Below, piece by piece: positions 1 through 12,434 of a stretch of 64,000 nucleotides of DNA (the stretch's first letter is position 1; each line of letters opens with the position of its first letter). This stretch comes from Glycine soja (Eukaryota; Streptophyta; Magnoliopsida; Fabales; Fabaceae). Both the position numbers and the translations under genes were made by a program. Below the pieces are notes generated by a model, which worked only from the letters and a program-made list of their open reading frames with translations, did no database searches and was not told the DNA's origin. The stretch spans positions 16,462,201-16,526,200 of the forward strand of contig NC_041011.1 of assembly GCF_004193775.1 (NCBI RefSeq), in the 5' to 3' direction.

Positions 1-1568
1 CTTTTTTATTTATCCTTTTGCGTCGCTAGCGCTACTACTCCTAGTGATAGGAATAACCTACTCTTTTTCGCGAGAAGGCCCATCTCGGAACGGTGACGTA
101 TTCTAATGATCTGGATCTCTGGCTTATCTCTTACTTGATACTTGACGGATTCGATTTCGGCTAGTGGGATTTAAGTGACAATAATCAGGGAAAAGGCTTG
201 ATTGGCTCTGATCGATACCATCTAAAAGTGCTTGCTTCATCCATTCGTGACATTACTTGTTATTCTTACTAAGTTTCGCCTCTAGTGACTCTTGGAATCA
301 TGCGCATGGCTCTATGTCGGCCTTAATTTGGCGTCGATGTAACGACCAGTGCAAGTAACAAATACTACCTACGAGTCTCATTCTTTGCATTCGTTCTTAC
401 CTGTCTTTTATTCTATTGATCCAGTTTAGGCAGCTTTCAGTCTCTATAAACTTGATGGAATATCTCTTTCTTACACAAGATACGAAGTCATCAATCAATG
501 GCATGAAGGAGTTAAATCAGGAACAGAAAGACTTTCAAAGCAAAGGCATGAAGGCTGGATAAATACCTTTACTAATGTGCAATCAGCTAGGTAATACAGT
601 GAGTTAAATTTCCTGTGCTAGCCATAAGTAGCAATGTGGAAGAGAAAGACTAATTGAATTCTATTGCGCTCTAGAGGAGATAGAGAATTCAATTAGTTAA
701 CTTTCCCCACAGTAAGAAAGGCAATCAAGGAAAGAAGTATTGGTAAGAGTTATGTTATACTATTCAATGGTACGAAGTCACTTGACTCATATCGAGAAAG
801 TTAAATACGATGACAGACAAAACAAGGGAAGCTGAGAAGGGATGCCTTCAGCCGATGGTAGACAAAGTGAAAAGCAGAATTGCAGTTCAAGAGAAGTTCA
901 AATAATTTCTTTACCGAAAGAAGGGAATTGCTTTCCTCTTTCTCGGCTTGCTTTCTTGGCCCGGACAATTTCTCTTTACTTGGCTCAGTCTCTTCGAACC
1001 TCTACCAAGAGCATCTTCAAATCTTGTTGAATTGGTCTACCCCATTACCTTATTGTTTAGTTAGAATTGGAATCCGTATACTTAAAGCTACTGATTCAGA
1101 TTCTGTTATTAAACCTGAGCCTTCTGAAGAGTCCATGTACCTTTAGCCGGTGGAGCTGGTTCTAACCTCTTCTTTCGCTTACTGCTTTAGGAATATCAAG
1201 ATTAGTCCACTACTAGAGAAAAAGCCCTTGTCTTTGGCGCCTAGTCTTCAAGTTCTTCTTCAATGTCAATTGTAACTAACTTACTCCAATGCCACCTCGT
1301 TCCTATCTAATTTTGACAATACCGGAACATCCTCTGCACCGTGCCCTGGATATGCCATTTTCGCCTAACCCGAATCTCTTGACTGAGCTGCATTCTTTCC
1401 TAACTTTACTTTCTTGTGATGAAAGAATTTCCGAGGTATGCCCTTCTATCCCATCTTAGCTTAGTCAGTAAAGCTAATCCCCAAAGCCTAAGAAAAACTC
1501 CTTTTCCAGCTACTCTGGTTCAGTCTTTCCGGCGTCGAGTAAGTACCGGAATCACTTCTATAAAAGAA

Positions 1569-1619
1569 GTAGGATTCAAACCTACCTTTATTCAGATAAA
1601 CTGATCGCTCTACCAACTA
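1569..1619 (-). pseudogene. tRNA-like remnant
   Basis: Read on the minus strand, there is a D-arm-like GTTGGTAGAGC, then an imperfect anticodon-like hairpin, then a T-arm with a 4-5 bp stem around TTTGAAT. The 5' acceptor half is missing and the anticodon loop is not well formed, so I do not assign an amino acid. It could be a decayed organellar tRNA or a chance match. Confidence 0.3.
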
Positions 1620-1626
1620 GCCTTCC

Positions 1627-1702
1627 GGGTGGGCTTAAGACACTGATTTGCTAGATCTATATACAACCTTCTTGTATCATGGGTTTGAATCCCATAAGAG
1701 CT
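1627..1702 (+). pseudogene. tRNA-Ser(GCU)-like remnant, mitochondrial type
   Basis: The order matches the plant mitochondrial serine tRNA with anticodon GCU as I remember it: a GTGGGCTTAAG D-arm, an anticodon loop with TTGCTAG (GCT at about 1,650-1,652), a long variable arm with ATACAA and TTGTAT, and a T-arm ATGGG-TTTGAAT-CCCAT. The 5' acceptor strand is absent and the sequence after the T-arm (AAGAGCTAC) cannot complete the acceptor stem, so it is a pseudogene. It supports organellar ancestry for this block. Confidence 0.55.
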
Positions 1703-4078
1703 ACATAACCATGTAGCGTTGGGCTTAATCGAGACCTGACATCTGCTTTTACGGTTTTGTTCGTCGTGACGAAGTGACTGCCTCACACCACTCTTAAGAA
1801 TTGGCACCGCATCCTAACCCTCTGGTCACTTCACTTGGCTTTCATGCCTGACTTGTTGTTATTTATACCCCGGTTTCTAACGGTTCACTTCGCTAGCTGC
1901 GGTCCCCTACTTCGGTGACCCTTTCCTTGCGGCTTGGCTTGCTTGCTCGCTAATCATTGGCTTTAGATAGCGATTTCTTTGATGTCTGTAGGATGAGAGT
2001 TATTGCTTCATCCGTAGTTCTGCTGATTTAGGAGTAGGTCTTGGCTCTGAAGGCTTTTCTTCTCGATGCTTTGTCCTCTAGTCCCGCTTATTCTAAGTCT
2101 ATCTAAGTCTATGGTAGAGCTAGAGCCCGGGAAGGTTCTCCATGACAGACAAGAAAGGTTTTTTGGTCCCTTAGTAGTAATAGTAGTTACTCCCAGCCCC
2201 TTTCCTTTACAGAATAACAAAAAAGTTTATTTGTTGCATCCGAGGTTCAAAGCTCTGCTCATAGAAGGGATGGAGACAACTACTTTTAGAATGAGAGAGG
2301 CATGGACCAATGGTGTCAAAAAAAAAGGCATATATTTTGTCCAATCCAATCACAGCTTATTCCGCCTACACCTTCTTTGCCGAAAGCCCTTGTTTGTGGC
2401 TATCTTCTACATTCTCTGCCATCTTCCGTCATCCCCTTGATCGACTATCCCTAAAGCAAAGAGCCAATGCCAGCGAATCTTCTAAGCCATAAAGCTATGG
2501 GCTAAGTGGGTGTCGAACTCATACCTTGCTCCGTTCCTGGGATTGGCTAATGCCTTTCTCTTTCCTAGAGGATATCCCGGTTCGTGCCACATTCACGGCG
2601 GGATTTTTTTCCATTTTCTTCGCATTCTATTTCGATAAAGGACTAGGCTAAACCTAAGGATTTCAAACCTTACCTTAGGCTTACAATTGCTTCGAGACCA
2701 TCTAGAGCAGGCCATTCCCCTATCTGTTAATTTCTGATTCTACTCGATCAGTCACCTGAGAAAAATCACACTACTGATAAATAGTAAGTTAGCAACTCAT
2801 GAATGGAATAAGAGAATAAAGACGGGGTGGATTGACTTACGGAAAAGCTTGGAAACGAAGTCACTTATCAATCGATAACTATATGCGTTACACAACTTTA
2901 ATTTTCAATAATGGAATAAAAACCTTAAAATTATAAGTCGAGAGACAAAGAATTTCGAATTGAATGAATTCGTATTCGTTACTGTCTAATTTATGTTATT
3001 TGTCGAGATTGGTCTGTAAGAACCATCGAGTCTTCATCTCACTCGTATCAAATCCTAGCTACTCTAATGCTCGTGTAATTTAGCTTCTAAACCTCATGAT
3101 CTCAAACTCATTAGTTTGCTCTGGATCTTCTCAATTCATCTTTCAGCTTCATTGCTCTAAAAGCAAGCCTTGAATGAATTTCAAAATTTCTTAACTTAAT
3201 GGGAGAGAACATCGGGCTTGGTTCCGTACTCCTTCAATCCAAGAAGGAACTCCACAAGCAAGGAACCATTACTTTCTGAGCATATTAGCGAAAAGGCTCA
3301 TACAGAGGCAAGGAGGCCAAAAGCTTTCTTTATTTGTTAGCTTCTCGAAGAGAGGAGATGCGTCTTCGAATCAACCCTTGAACCTAACCCTCGGAAGGAT
3401 GGTCTTGGCTGTCCTTTGGTTTATTCCCCGATCAGAATGGACAACTGGTGACCTCGGGTGAGGGGCACAAAGGTAATCAGTCTTGCTTTCCAGTCTCACC
3501 CAAGAGTCCCCGAAATGGCCACTAGCAAGACTCTATCTTATCTTCGATTACTATACTATTTTCTTAATTGATGTATGTAGTTTCATATCATAGAAGAATT
3601 ACGGGAATGGAATTCAGGCTGAAAAGCGCGAGACACAGAGTAAGGGACTTACAGAAAGTGGAATGTGCAATGGATAAAGAGAATAAGAGGTTGACTAGGG
3701 CGCCAACTAAGGGCCAAAGAGACAAAGAACCACCAGCGGCTCCACCGAGTTTCCCCGGTAGCCTACCAGTGAGAACTACAAGGCGGGAAGGGATCTAGTC
3801 GAATTCAAGCAAAAGAATACGTCGAACCCATGCATGCTACAAGAAAGCTTGTATTTCTGTTTGGTCCAATAGATGTAACTGGCACCTTTCAGGTCGAGTC
3901 TGAAGCCATCTCTAATGCCGGACGCTTCCTCTTTTTTTTTTGTGCTATTCCTCATCTTGAAATCCAAGCCTTACCTGTCCCATGTTGGGGATCCTACTTG
4001 TGGATATCTAATGCTAGAAGGCTTAATCCTTAATAGCCATAGAGTGGATTACCCTTAAAGACATCCATGCAAACCCCT

Positions 4079-5166
4079 TGTTAGTGCTTAGCTCTACTGA
4101 GCTTTAAAAGATTGGCTAAAATTTTGTTAAAACATAAGCACTTAGACATTGAAGGAAAGCTGGAGTTGCTGCACATGATGTCTAACATTATGTCAAGGAA
4201 TCAGATCGGGCTGCACAATGCACAAGGCAAGATAAAATGTCAAATGAAGAATTGAAGCTGCAGGATCCACGATGTCGGATACAATGTCCAGGACATCCTG
4301 CCCGAAAATACTGGACACATAAATCTGTTATATCTTTAACAGATTGTGCAGGATCCACGATGTCGGATACAATGTCCAGGACATCCTGCCCGAAAATACT
4401 GGACACATAAATCTGTTATATCTTTAACAGATTATTGTGCAGTTAGCAACAGATTTGGCGATCTATCTTTAGGAACGAATTAAAAGATAATTAAAGTTCG
4501 AATTACAAACTTGAATAGTTCGTTCAGGGATTAAAGATTAAAGATAAAAAACTAAAAGATCAAGCTTTATCTTTTAGATCTTTAAGTGCAGATTTTTAGG
4601 AAAATGATAGATCTCATCCAGCGCAAGTTGTTGCAGCCCAGATACGCACACTGCTATATAAACATGAAGGCTGCACGAGTTCTGTACCAAGTCCGGGATT
4701 GAAGAGTTATTTTGTGAGTTTTGGGACTTGAGTGTTTTGTGAGCCACCTTGATGTCACCCTAACATCAAGTGTTGGACCTGAGTGTGTAGAGTTGATCTC
4801 TAATGTTCAGAGAGCAATCTCTGGTGTGTCCTTGATTTATTTGTAAACACGGGAGAGTGATTGAGAGGGAGTGAGAGGGGTTCTCATATCTAAGAGTGGC
4901 TCTTAGGTAGAGGTTGCACGGGTAGTGGTTAGGTGAGAAGGTTGTAAACAGTGGCTGTTAGATCTTCGAACTAACACTATTTTAGTGGATTTCCTCCCTG
5001 GCTTGGTAGCCCCCAGATGTAGGTGACGTTGCACCGAACTGGGTTAACAATTCTCTTGTGTTATTTACTTATTTAATCTGTTCATACAGTCAAATATAAT
5101 CTGCATGATCTGAAGCGTGATGTCGTGACATCCGGTACGACATCTGTCATTGGTATCAGAATTTCA
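4079..5166 (+). repeat. SIRE1-1 5' LTR
   Basis: This 1,088-bp LTR begins TGTTAGTGCTTAG and ends GGTATCAGAATTTCA. Its U3 contains an 88-bp tandem duplication (copies starting near 4,261 and 4,349) carrying GATGTC and GACATC motifs. The TATA box is at 4,655-4,662. The last 15 bases contain GGTATCAGA, a partial copy of the primer-binding motif found just downstream. Confidence 0.95.
4655..4662 (+). promoter_or_regulatory. TATA box of SIRE1-1 5' LTR
   Basis: TATATAAA sits mid-LTR, upstream of a leader running into gag-pol. The same motif is at 13,010-13,017 in the 3' LTR and, reverse-complemented, at 54,933-54,940 in SIRE1-2. Genomic transcription would start some 25-35 bases downstream; the exact start cannot be seen. 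Confidence 0.75.
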
Positions 5167-5168
5167 AT

Positions 5169-5180
5169 TGGCATCAGAGC
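5169..5180 (+). promoter_or_regulatory. Primer-binding site (initiator tRNA-Met type)
   Basis: TGGCATCAGAGC lies two bases after the 5' LTR. It matches the plant initiator-tRNA-Met complement TGGTATCAGAGC except for C in place of T at 5,172. SIRE1-2 has the canonical form (reverse-complemented near 62,930-62,943). The single mismatch may or may not reduce priming. Confidence 0.8.
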
Positions 5181-5224
5181 AGGCACTCGAAATCACTGAG
5201 TGAGATCTAGGGAGATAAATTCTG

Positions 5225-8200
5225 ATGAACATGGAGAAAGAAGGAGGACCAGTGAACAGACCACCAATTCTGGATGGAACCAACTATGAATACTGGAAAG
5301 CAAGGATGGTGGCCTTCCTCAAATCACTGGATAGCAGAACCTGGAAAGCTGTCATCAAAGGCTGGGAACATCCCAAGATGCTGGACACAGAAGGAAAGTC
5401 CACTGATGGATTGAAGCCAGAAGAAGACTGGACAAAAGAAGAAGACGAATTGGCACTTGGAAACTCCAAAGCCTTGAATGCTCTATTCAATGGAGTTGAC
5501 AAGAATATCTTCAGACTGATCAACACATGCACTGTGGCCAAGGATGCATGGGAGATCCTGAAAACCACTCATGAAGGAACCTCCAAAGTGAAGATGTCCA
5601 GATTGCAACTATTGGCTACAAAATTCGAAAATCTGAAGATGAAGGAGGAAGAGTGTATTCATGACTTCCACATGAACATTCTTGAAATTGCCAATGCTTG
5701 CACTGCCTTGGGAGAAAGGATGACAGATGAAAAGCTGGTGAGAAAGATCCTCAGATCTTTGCCTAAGAGATTTGACATGAAAGTCACTGAAATAGAGGAG
5801 GCCCAAGACATTTGCAACATGAGAGTAGATGAACTCATTGGTTCCCTTCAAACCTTTGAGCTAGGACTCTCGGATAGGACTGAAAAGAAGAGCAAGAACC
5901 TGGAGTTCGTGTCCAATGATGAAGGAGAAGAAAATGAGTATGACCTGGATACTGATGAAGGTCTGACTAATGCAGTTGTGCTCCTTGGAAAACAGTTCAA
6001 CAAAGTGCTTAACAGAATGGACAGGAGGCAGAAACCACATGTCCGGAACATCCCTTTCGACATCAGGAAAGGTAGTGAATACCAGAGAAGGTCAGATGAA
6101 AAGCCCAGTCACAGCAAAGGAATTCAATGCCATGGGTGTGAAGGCTATGGACACATCAAAGCTGAATGTCCCACTCATCTCAAGAAGCAGAGGAAAGGAC
6201 TTTCTGTATGTCGGTCTGATGATACAGAGAGTGAACAAGAAAGTGATTCTGACAGAGATGTGAATGCACTCACTGGGAGATTTGAATCTGCTGAAGATTC
6301 AAGTGATACAGATAGTGAAATCACTTTTGATGAGCTTGCTATATCCTATAGAGAACTATGCATCAAAAGTGAGAAGATTCTTCAGCAAGAAGCACAACTA
6401 AAGAAGGTCATTGCAAATCTGGAGGCTGAGAAGGAGGCACATGAAGAGGAAATCTCTGAACTTAAAGGAGAAATTGGTTTTCTGAACTCTAAACTGGAAA
6501 ACATGACAAAATCAATAAAGATGCTGAATAAAGGCTCAGATTTGCTTGATGAGGTGCTACAGCTTGGGAAGAATGTTGGAAACCAGAGAGGACTTGGATT
6601 TAATCATAAATCTGCTGGCAGAACGACCATGACAGAATTTGTTCCTGCCAAAAACAGCACTGGAGCCACGATGTCACAACATCGGTCTCGACATCATGGA
6701 ACGCAGCAGAAAAAGAGCAAAAGAATGAAGTGGAGGTGTCACTACTGTGGCAAGTATGGTCACATAAAGCCCTTTTGCTATCATTTACATGGCCATCCAC
6801 ATCATGGAACTCAAGGTAGCAGCAGCGGAAGGAAGATGATGTGGGTTCCAAAACACAAGACTGTTAGTCTTGTTGTTCATACTTCACTTAGAGCATCAGC
6901 TAAGGAAGATTGGTACCTAGATAGCGGCTGTTCCAGACACATGACAGGAGTTAAAGAATTCCTGGTGAACATTGAACCTTGCTCCACTAGCTATGTGACA
7001 TTTGGAGATGGCTCTAAAGGAAAGATCACTGGAATGGGAAAGCTAGTCCATGATGGACTTCCTAGTCTGAACAAAGTACTGCTGGTGAAGGGACTGACTG
7101 CGAACTTGATCAGCATCAGTCAGTTGTGTGATGAAGGATTCAATGTAAACTTCACAAAGTCAGAATGCTTGGTGACAAATGAGAAGAGTGAAGTCCTAAT
7201 GAAGGGCAGCAGATCAAAGGACAACTGTTACCTATGGACACCTCAAGAAACCAGTTACTCCTCCACATGTCTATTCTCCAAAGAAGATGAAGTCAAAATA
7301 TGGCATCAAAGATTTGGACATCTGCACTTAAGAGGCATGAAGAAAATCATTGACAAAGGTGCTGTTAGAGGCATTCCCAATCTGAAAATAGAAGAAGGCA
7401 GAATCTGTGGTGAATGTCAGATTGGAAAGCAAGTCAAGATGTCCCACCAGAAGCTTCAACATCAGACCACTTCCAGGGTGCTGGAACTACTTCACATGGA
7501 CTTGATGGGGCCTATGCAAGTTGAAAGCCTTGGAGGAAAGAGGTATGCCTATGTTGTTGTGGATGATTTCTCCAGATTTACCTGGGTCAACTTTATCAGA
7601 GAGAAATCAGACACCTTTGAAGTATTCAAAGAGTTGAGTCTAAGACTTCAAAGAGAAAAAGACTGTGTCATCAAGAGAATTAGGAGTGACCATGGCAGAG
7701 AGTTTGAAAACAGCAAGTTTACTGAATTCTGCACATCTGAAGGCATCACTCATGAGTTCTCTACAGCCATCACACCACAACAAAATGGCATAGTTGAAAG
7801 GAAAAACAGGACTTTGCAAGAAGCTGCTAGGGTCATGCTTCATGCCAAAGAACTTCCCTATAATCTCTGGGCTGAAGCCATGAACACAGCATGCTATATC
7901 CACAACAGAGTCACACTTAGAAGAGGGACTCCAAGCACACTGTATGAAATCTGGAAAGGGAGGAAGCCAACTGTCAAGCACTTCCACATCTTTGGAAGTC
8001 CATGTTACATTTTGGCAGATAGAGAGCAAAGGAGAAAGATGGATCCAAAAAGTGATGCAGGAATATTCTTGGGATACTCCACAAACAGCAGAGCATATAG
8101 AGTATTCAATTCCAGAACCAGAACTGTGATGGAATCCATCAATGTGGTTGTTGATGATCTAACTCCAGCAAGAAAGAAGGATGTCGAAGAAGATGTCAGA

Positions 8201-9964
8201 ACATCGGGAGATAATACAGACACAGCTAAAAGTGCAGAAAATGCAGAAAATGCAGAAAACTCTGATTCTGCTACAGACGAACCAAACATCAATCAACCTG
8301 ACAAGAGACCCTCCATTAAAATCCAGAAGATGCACCCCAAGGAGCTGATTATAGGAGATCCAAACAGAGGAGTCACTACAAGATCAAGGGAGATTGAGAT
8401 TGTCTCCAATTCATGCTTTGTCTCCAAAACTGAGCCAAAGAATGTGAAAGAGGCACTGACTGATGAGTTCTGGATCAATGCTATGCAAGAAGAATTGGGG
8501 CAATTCAAAAGGAATGAAGTTTGGGAGCTTGTTCCTAGACCCGAGGGAACTAATGTGATTGGCACCAAGTGGATCTTCAAGAACAAAACCAATGAAGAAG
8601 GTGTTATAACCAGAAACAAGGCCAGACTTGTTGCTCAAGGCTACACTCAGATTGAAGGTGTAGACTTTGATGAAACTTTCGCCCCTGTTGCTAGACTTGA
8701 GTCCATCAGATTGTTACTTGGTGTAGCTTGCATCCTCAAATTCAAGCTGTACCAGATGGATGTGAAGAGCGCGTTTCTGAATGGATACCTGAATAAAGAA
8801 GTCTATGTGGAGCAGCCAAAGGGATTTGTAGATCCAACTCATCCAGATCATGTATACAGGCTCAAGAAGGCTCTCTATGGATTGAAGCAAGCTCCAAGAG
8901 CTTGGTATGAAAGGCTAACAGAGTTCCTTACTCAGCAAGGGTATAGGAAGGGAGGAATTGACAAGACTCTCTTTGTCAAACAAGATGCTGAAAACTTGAT
9001 GATAGCACAGATATATGTTGATGACATTGTGTTTGGAGGGATGTCGAATGAGATGCTTCGACATTTTGTCCAACAGATGCAATCTGAATTTGAGATGAGT
9101 CTTGTTGGAGAGCTGACTTATTTTCTGGGACTCCAAGTGAAGCAGATGGAAGACTCCATATTCCTCTCACAAAGCAAGTATGCAAAGAACATTGTCAAGA
9201 AGTTTGGGATGGAAAATGCCAGCCATAAAAGAACACCTGCACCTACTCACTTGAAGCTGTCAAAGGATGAAGCTGGCACCAGTGTTGATCAAAGTCTGTA
9301 CAGAAGCATGATTGGGAGCTTACTATATTTAACAGCAAGCAGACCTGACATCACCTTTGCAGTAGGTGTTTGTGCAAGATATCAAGCCAACCCTAAGATA
9401 AGTCACTTGAATCAAGTAAAGAGAATTCTGAAATATGTAAATGGCACCAGTGACTATGGGATTATGTACTGTCATTGTTCAGATTCAATGCTGGTTGGGT
9501 ATTGTGATGCTGATTGGGCTGGAAGTGCAGATGACAGAAAAAGCACTTCTGGTGGATGTTTCTATTTGGGAACCAATCTTATTTCATGGTTCAGCAAGAA
9601 GCAGAACTGTGTGTCCCTATCTACTGCAGAAGCAGAGTATATTGCAGCAGGAAGCAGCTGTTCACAACTAGTTTGGATGAAGCAGATGCTCAAGGAGTAC
9701 AATGTCGAACAAGATGTCATGACATTGTACTGTGACAGCTTGAGTGCTATTAATATTTCTAAAAACCCTGTTCAACACAGCAGAACCAAGCACATTGACA
9801 TTAGACATCACTATATTAGAGATCTTGTTGATGATAAAGTGATCACACTGAAGCACGTTGACACTGAGGAACAAATAACAGATATTTTCACAAAGGCATT
9901 GGATGCAAATCGGTTTGAAAAACTGAGGGGCAAGCTGGGCATTTGTCTGCTAGAAGACTTATAG
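5225..9964 (+). CDS. gag-pol: SIRE1-1 Gag-Pol polyprotein (1,579 aa, open)
   Basis: The Ty1-copia polyprotein makes capsid/nucleocapsid, protease, integrase, reverse transcriptase and RNase H for replication in cytoplasmic particles. Gag spans about residues 1-560, with two CCHC zinc knuckles (about 302-315 and 505-518) separated by an acidic stretch and a coiled coil (about 372-445), typical of Sireviruses. Protease: DSGCS with Asp566. Integrase: a His/Cys zinc site near 693-730 and D759, D822, E858, giving the D-D-35-E spacing. Reverse transcriptase: YVDD at 1264-1267. RNase H: DADWAG with Asp1428 and a later TAEAEYIA. No stop or frameshift interrupts it. The ATG is 58 bases after the LTR and matches SIRE1-2. 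The frame ends in a leaky-type UAG. Confidence 0.97.
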   Translation: MNMEKEGGPVNRPPILDGTNYEYWKARMVAFLKSLDSRTWKAVIKGWEHPKMLDTEGKSTDGLKPEEDWTKEEDELALGNSKALNALFNGVDKNIFRLINTCTVAKDAWEILKTTHEGTSKVKMSRLQLLATKFENLKMKEEECIHDFHMNILEIANACTALGERMTDEKLVRKILRSLPKRFDMKVTEIEEAQDICNMRVDELIGSLQTFELGLSDRTEKKSKNLEFVSNDEGEENEYDLDTDEGLTNAVVLLGKQFNKVLNRMDRRQKPHVRNIPFDIRKGSEYQRRSDEKPSHSKGIQCHGCEGYGHIKAECPTHLKKQRKGLSVCRSDDTESEQESDSDRDVNALTGRFESAEDSSDTDSEITFDELAISYRELCIKSEKILQQEAQLKKVIANLEAEKEAHEEEISELKGEIGFLNSKLENMTKSIKMLNKGSDLLDEVLQLGKNVGNQRGLGFNHKSAGRTTMTEFVPAKNSTGATMSQHRSRHHGTQQKKSKRMKWRCHYCGKYGHIKPFCYHLHGHPHHGTQGSSSGRKMMWVPKHKTVSLVVHTSLRASAKEDWYLDSGCSRHMTGVKEFLVNIEPCSTSYVTFGDGSKGKITGMGKLVHDGLPSLNKVLLVKGLTANLISISQLCDEGFNVNFTKSECLVTNEKSEVLMKGSRSKDNCYLWTPQETSYSSTCLFSKEDEVKIWHQRFGHLHLRGMKKIIDKGAVRGIPNLKIEEGRICGECQIGKQVKMSHQKLQHQTTSRVLELLHMDLMGPMQVESLGGKRYAYVVVDDFSRFTWVNFIREKSDTFEVFKELSLRLQREKDCVIKRIRSDHGREFENSKFTEFCTSEGITHEFSTAITPQQNGIVERKNRTLQEAARVMLHAKELPYNLWAEAMNTACYIHNRVTLRRGTPSTLYEIWKGRKPTVKHFHIFGSPCYILADREQRRKMDPKSDAGIFLGYSTNSRAYRVFNSRTRTVMESINVVVDDLTPARKKDVEEDVRTSGDNTDTAKSAENAENAENSDSATDEPNINQPDKRPSIKIQKMHPKELIIGDPNRGVTTRSREIEIVSNSCFVSKTEPKNVKEALTDEFWINAMQEELGQFKRNEVWELVPRPEGTNVIGTKWIFKNKTNEEGVITRNKARLVAQGYTQIEGVDFDETFAPVARLESIRLLLGVACILKFKLYQMDVKSAFLNGYLNKEVYVEQPKGFVDPTHPDHVYRLKKALYGLKQAPRAWYERLTEFLTQQGYRKGGIDKTLFVKQDAENLMIAQIYVDDIVFGGMSNEMLRHFVQQMQSEFEMSLVGELTYFLGLQVKQMEDSIFLSQSKYAKNIVKKFGMENASHKRTPAPTHLKLSKDEAGTSVDQSLYRSMIGSLLYLTASRPDITFAVGVCARYQANPKISHLNQVKRILKYVNGTSDYGIMYCHCSDSMLVGYCDADWAGSADDRKSTSGGCFYLGTNLISWFSKKQNCVSLSTAEAEYIAAGSSCSQLVWMKQMLKEYNVEQDVMTLYCDSLSAINISKNPVQHSRTKHIDIRHHYIRDLVDDKVITLKHVDTEEQITDIFTKALDANRFEKLRGKLGICLLEDL

Positions 9965-9970
9965 CAATTA
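9962..9970 (+). promoter_or_regulatory. Stop-readthrough site UAG-CAA-UUA between gag-pol and env-like ORF
   Basis: The gag-pol stop TAG is followed by CAATTA, the CAR-YYA context that causes readthrough in tobamoviruses. The frame stays open past the stop and runs directly into the env-like ORF; the first possible in-frame ATG of that ORF is at 10,160. Stop suppression has been reported for SIRE1. SIRE1-2 keeps UAG-CAA-CUA at the same place, so the motif is conserved in both copies here. Confidence 0.85.
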
Positions 9971-11822
9971 CTTCTATCTGAATGTGCTCAAACGTTAATA
10001 GCACGTTCACTACTGGGCCAAAACAGATTCGACCGTTGCTTCACACGTCCCTCTACATTCCTCATTCAAATTTACATTTTCGTGGCATTCTCATTTTCAT
10101 CAGCATTCCCCAACACCTCTCAGAGTTTCACGAAACCATTTCAAAAGCTCTGCTTCTCCATGGCTACCTCACCAAAAGATACTTCATCTCCTGGTTCACC
10201 CTCTGTACCATCATCTCCATCATCCACCAAAGCACCATCAAACCAGGAACAACCTGAATTCCATATCCAACCCATACAAATGATTCCTGGTCAAGCCCCT
10301 GTTCCTGAGAAACTGGTTCCCAAAAGACAACAGGGAGTGAAGATTTCTGAAAACCCTAGCCTTGCAACAAGTCCTAGGGAAGTAGACCCGGAGATGGATA
10401 AGAAGATCCGCAGTATTGTGAGTAGCATTCTGAAAAATGCTTCTGTCCCTGATGCTGATGAAGATGTTCCAACATCTTCCACCCCAAATGTTTCTGTCCC
10501 TGATGCTGACAAAGATGTTCCAACATCTTCCACCCCAAATGCTGAAGTCCTCTCTTCATCCAGTAAAGAGGAATCAACAGAGGAAGAGGATCAAGCCACA
10601 GAGGAGACCCCTGCACCAAGGGCACCAGAACCTGCTCCAGGTGACCTCATTGACCTAGAAGAAGTAGAATCTGACGAGGAACCCATTGCCAACAAGTTGG
10701 CACCTGGCATTGCAGAAAGATTACAAAGCAGAAAGGGGAAAACCCCCATTACTAGGTCTGGACGAATCAAAACTATGGCACAGAAGAAGAGCACACCAAT
10801 CACTCCTACCACATCCAGATGGAGCAAAGTTGCAATTCCTTCCAAGAAGAGGAAAGAAATTTCCTCATCTGATTCTGATGATGATGTCGAACTAGATGTT
10901 CTCGACATCAAGAGGGCCAAGAAATCAGGGAAAAAGGTGCCTGGAAATGTCCCTGATGCACCAATGGACAACATTTCATTCCACTCCATTGGCAATGTTG
11001 AAAGGTGGAAATTTGTATATCAACGCAGACTTGTTGTTGAAAGAGAACTGGGAAGAGATGCCTTGGATTGCAAGGAGATCATGGACCTCATCAAGGCTGC
11101 TGGACTGCTGAAAATTGTCACCAAGTTGGGAGATTGCTATGAAAGTCTAGTCAGGGAATTCATTGTCAACATTCCCTCTGACATAACAAACAGAAAGAGT
11201 GATGATTATCAGAAAGTGTTTGTCAGAGGAAAATGTGTTAGATTCTCCCCTGCTGTAATCAACAAATACCTGGGCAGACCAACTGAAGGAGTGGTGGATA
11301 TTGCTGTTACTGAGCATCAAATTGCCAAGGAAATCACTGCCAAACAAGTCCAGCATTGGCCAAAGAAAGGGAAGCTTTCTGCAGGGAAGCTGAGTGTGAA
11401 GTATGCAATCCTACATAGGATTGGCACTGCAAAATGGGTACCCACCAATCATACTTCCACTGTTGCCACAGAGAGAATCTGCTCTGTCCCTGCATTACAA
11501 ACTGTTTGAGGGGACACATGTCCCAGACATTGTCTCGACATCAGGGAAAGCTGCTGCTTCAGGTGCTGTGTCCAAGGATGCTTTGATTGCTGAACTCAAG
11601 GACACATGCAAGGTGCTAGAAGCAACCATCAAAGCCACCACAGAGAAGAAAATGGAGCTGGAACGCTTGATCAAAAGACTCTCAGACAGTGGCATTGATG
11701 ATGGTGAAGCAGCTGAGGAAGAAGAAAAAGCAGCTGAGGAAGAAGAAGATGCAGCTGAGGAAGAGGAAGATGCAGCAGAAGATACTGAATCAGATGATGA
11801 TGATTCTGAAGCCACCCCATGA
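9965..11822 (+). pseudogene. SIRE1-1 envelope-like ORF, broken by a 191-bp deletion
   Basis: This is the third SIRE1 coding region, in frame with gag-pol through the UAG. The visible protein from 10,160 has a Ser/Pro/Thr-rich N-terminus with two 17-residue repeats built on DVPTSSTPN, a basic stretch, then a globular part (about 10,970-11,470) resembling the 'putative plant transposon protein' family. Compared with the intact copy in SIRE1-2, about 191 bp are missing at 11,470/11,471. This shifts the frame, and translation stops at 11,507-11,509. The lost C-terminal part (coiled coil plus an acidic EEEE/DDDD tail ending SEATP) survives in another frame to 11,822. Whether the truncated product is made or works is unknown. 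No convincing signal peptide is visible. Confidence 0.85.
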
Positions 11823-12434
11823 CCATCAGACCTTTATTTTTGCTTTTTACTCTTACTAGCTATAGGGGCATGTCCCTTTGAACAATTAATTGCTATTGGT
11901 CTGTAATATTTGCATGCATTCTACTTTTGTCAAATTCTGTCTAAAAAGGGGGAGTAATAGTATTATGCATGATTTATGATTTTGAGTAGTAGGATACGAT
12001 GTATGCATGATTCATGATTTTGAGGGGGAGACTGCTGCTGCTAATGATGACTGATGTAAGCTACTGTAACTACGAGTAACTGATAGAAGATGCTGCAGCT
12101 AGAGCATGGAGACAGGGGGAGCAGAAAGCTGATGTCACGTGAGATGTCTTGACATCCTGGAAAAGACTAGTAGCTGATAGAAGATGCTGCAGTGAACTGC
12201 TTCACAGTAGTAAGAGCATGGAGACAGGGGGAGCAGAAAGCTGATGTCACGTGAGATGTCTTGACATCCTGGAAACGACTTGCAACTTGCAGAATTTTGG
12301 TTGTCGCCACTACAGATACCGCTGTGCTTGATTACTCTGATAATGAAAGTTGCTGATCCCACTTGCATAACTGCTCGTACCTGCTCAGGAAGTGTCTAAG
12401 TATGTTTTAGACAAAATTTGCCAAAGGGGGAGAT
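11823..12434 (+). other. SIRE1-1 3' non-coding tail with repeated polypurine tracts
   Basis: Five AGGGGGAG-like polypurine tracts occur: near 11,943-11,953, 12,022-12,030, 12,112-12,121, 12,225-12,233 and, next to the LTR, 12,423-12,433 (AAAGGGGGAGA). The third and fourth lie in an imperfect direct duplication of about 90 bp (12,085-12,165 versus 12,176-12,275) that also carries GATGTCACGTGAGATGTC. Multiple polypurine tracts before the 3' LTR are a known Sirevirus trait. Only the last is positioned to prime plus-strand synthesis. Confidence 0.8.

Larger units (their letters stand above)
1..4073. other. Mitochondrial-like DNA, left block (probable nuclear insert)
   Basis: No intact gene is visible. 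Short frames begin and end at random and none resembles a known protein. The style (unique sequence, mixed base composition, many short CTTTC/GAAAG tracts) resembles plant mitochondrial spacer DNA, and it holds a remnant resembling mitochondrial tRNA-Ser(GCU) near 1,630-1,700. SIRE1-1 inserted at its right edge with a 5-bp target duplication, so this block was once continuous with DNA from 13,522 on. Because a nuclear retrotransposon sits in it, a nuclear copy of mitochondrial DNA is more likely than the organelle genome itself. The mitochondrial origin of this block is inference; only the nad4 block at 20.6-22.3 kb is secure. Confidence 0.5.

Noticed and set aside
842..2492. Overlapping frames of 60-124 codons as small mitochondrial genes
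   Set aside because: None matches a known respiratory or ribosomal protein, and one overlaps the tRNA-Ser-like remnant on the opposite strand.
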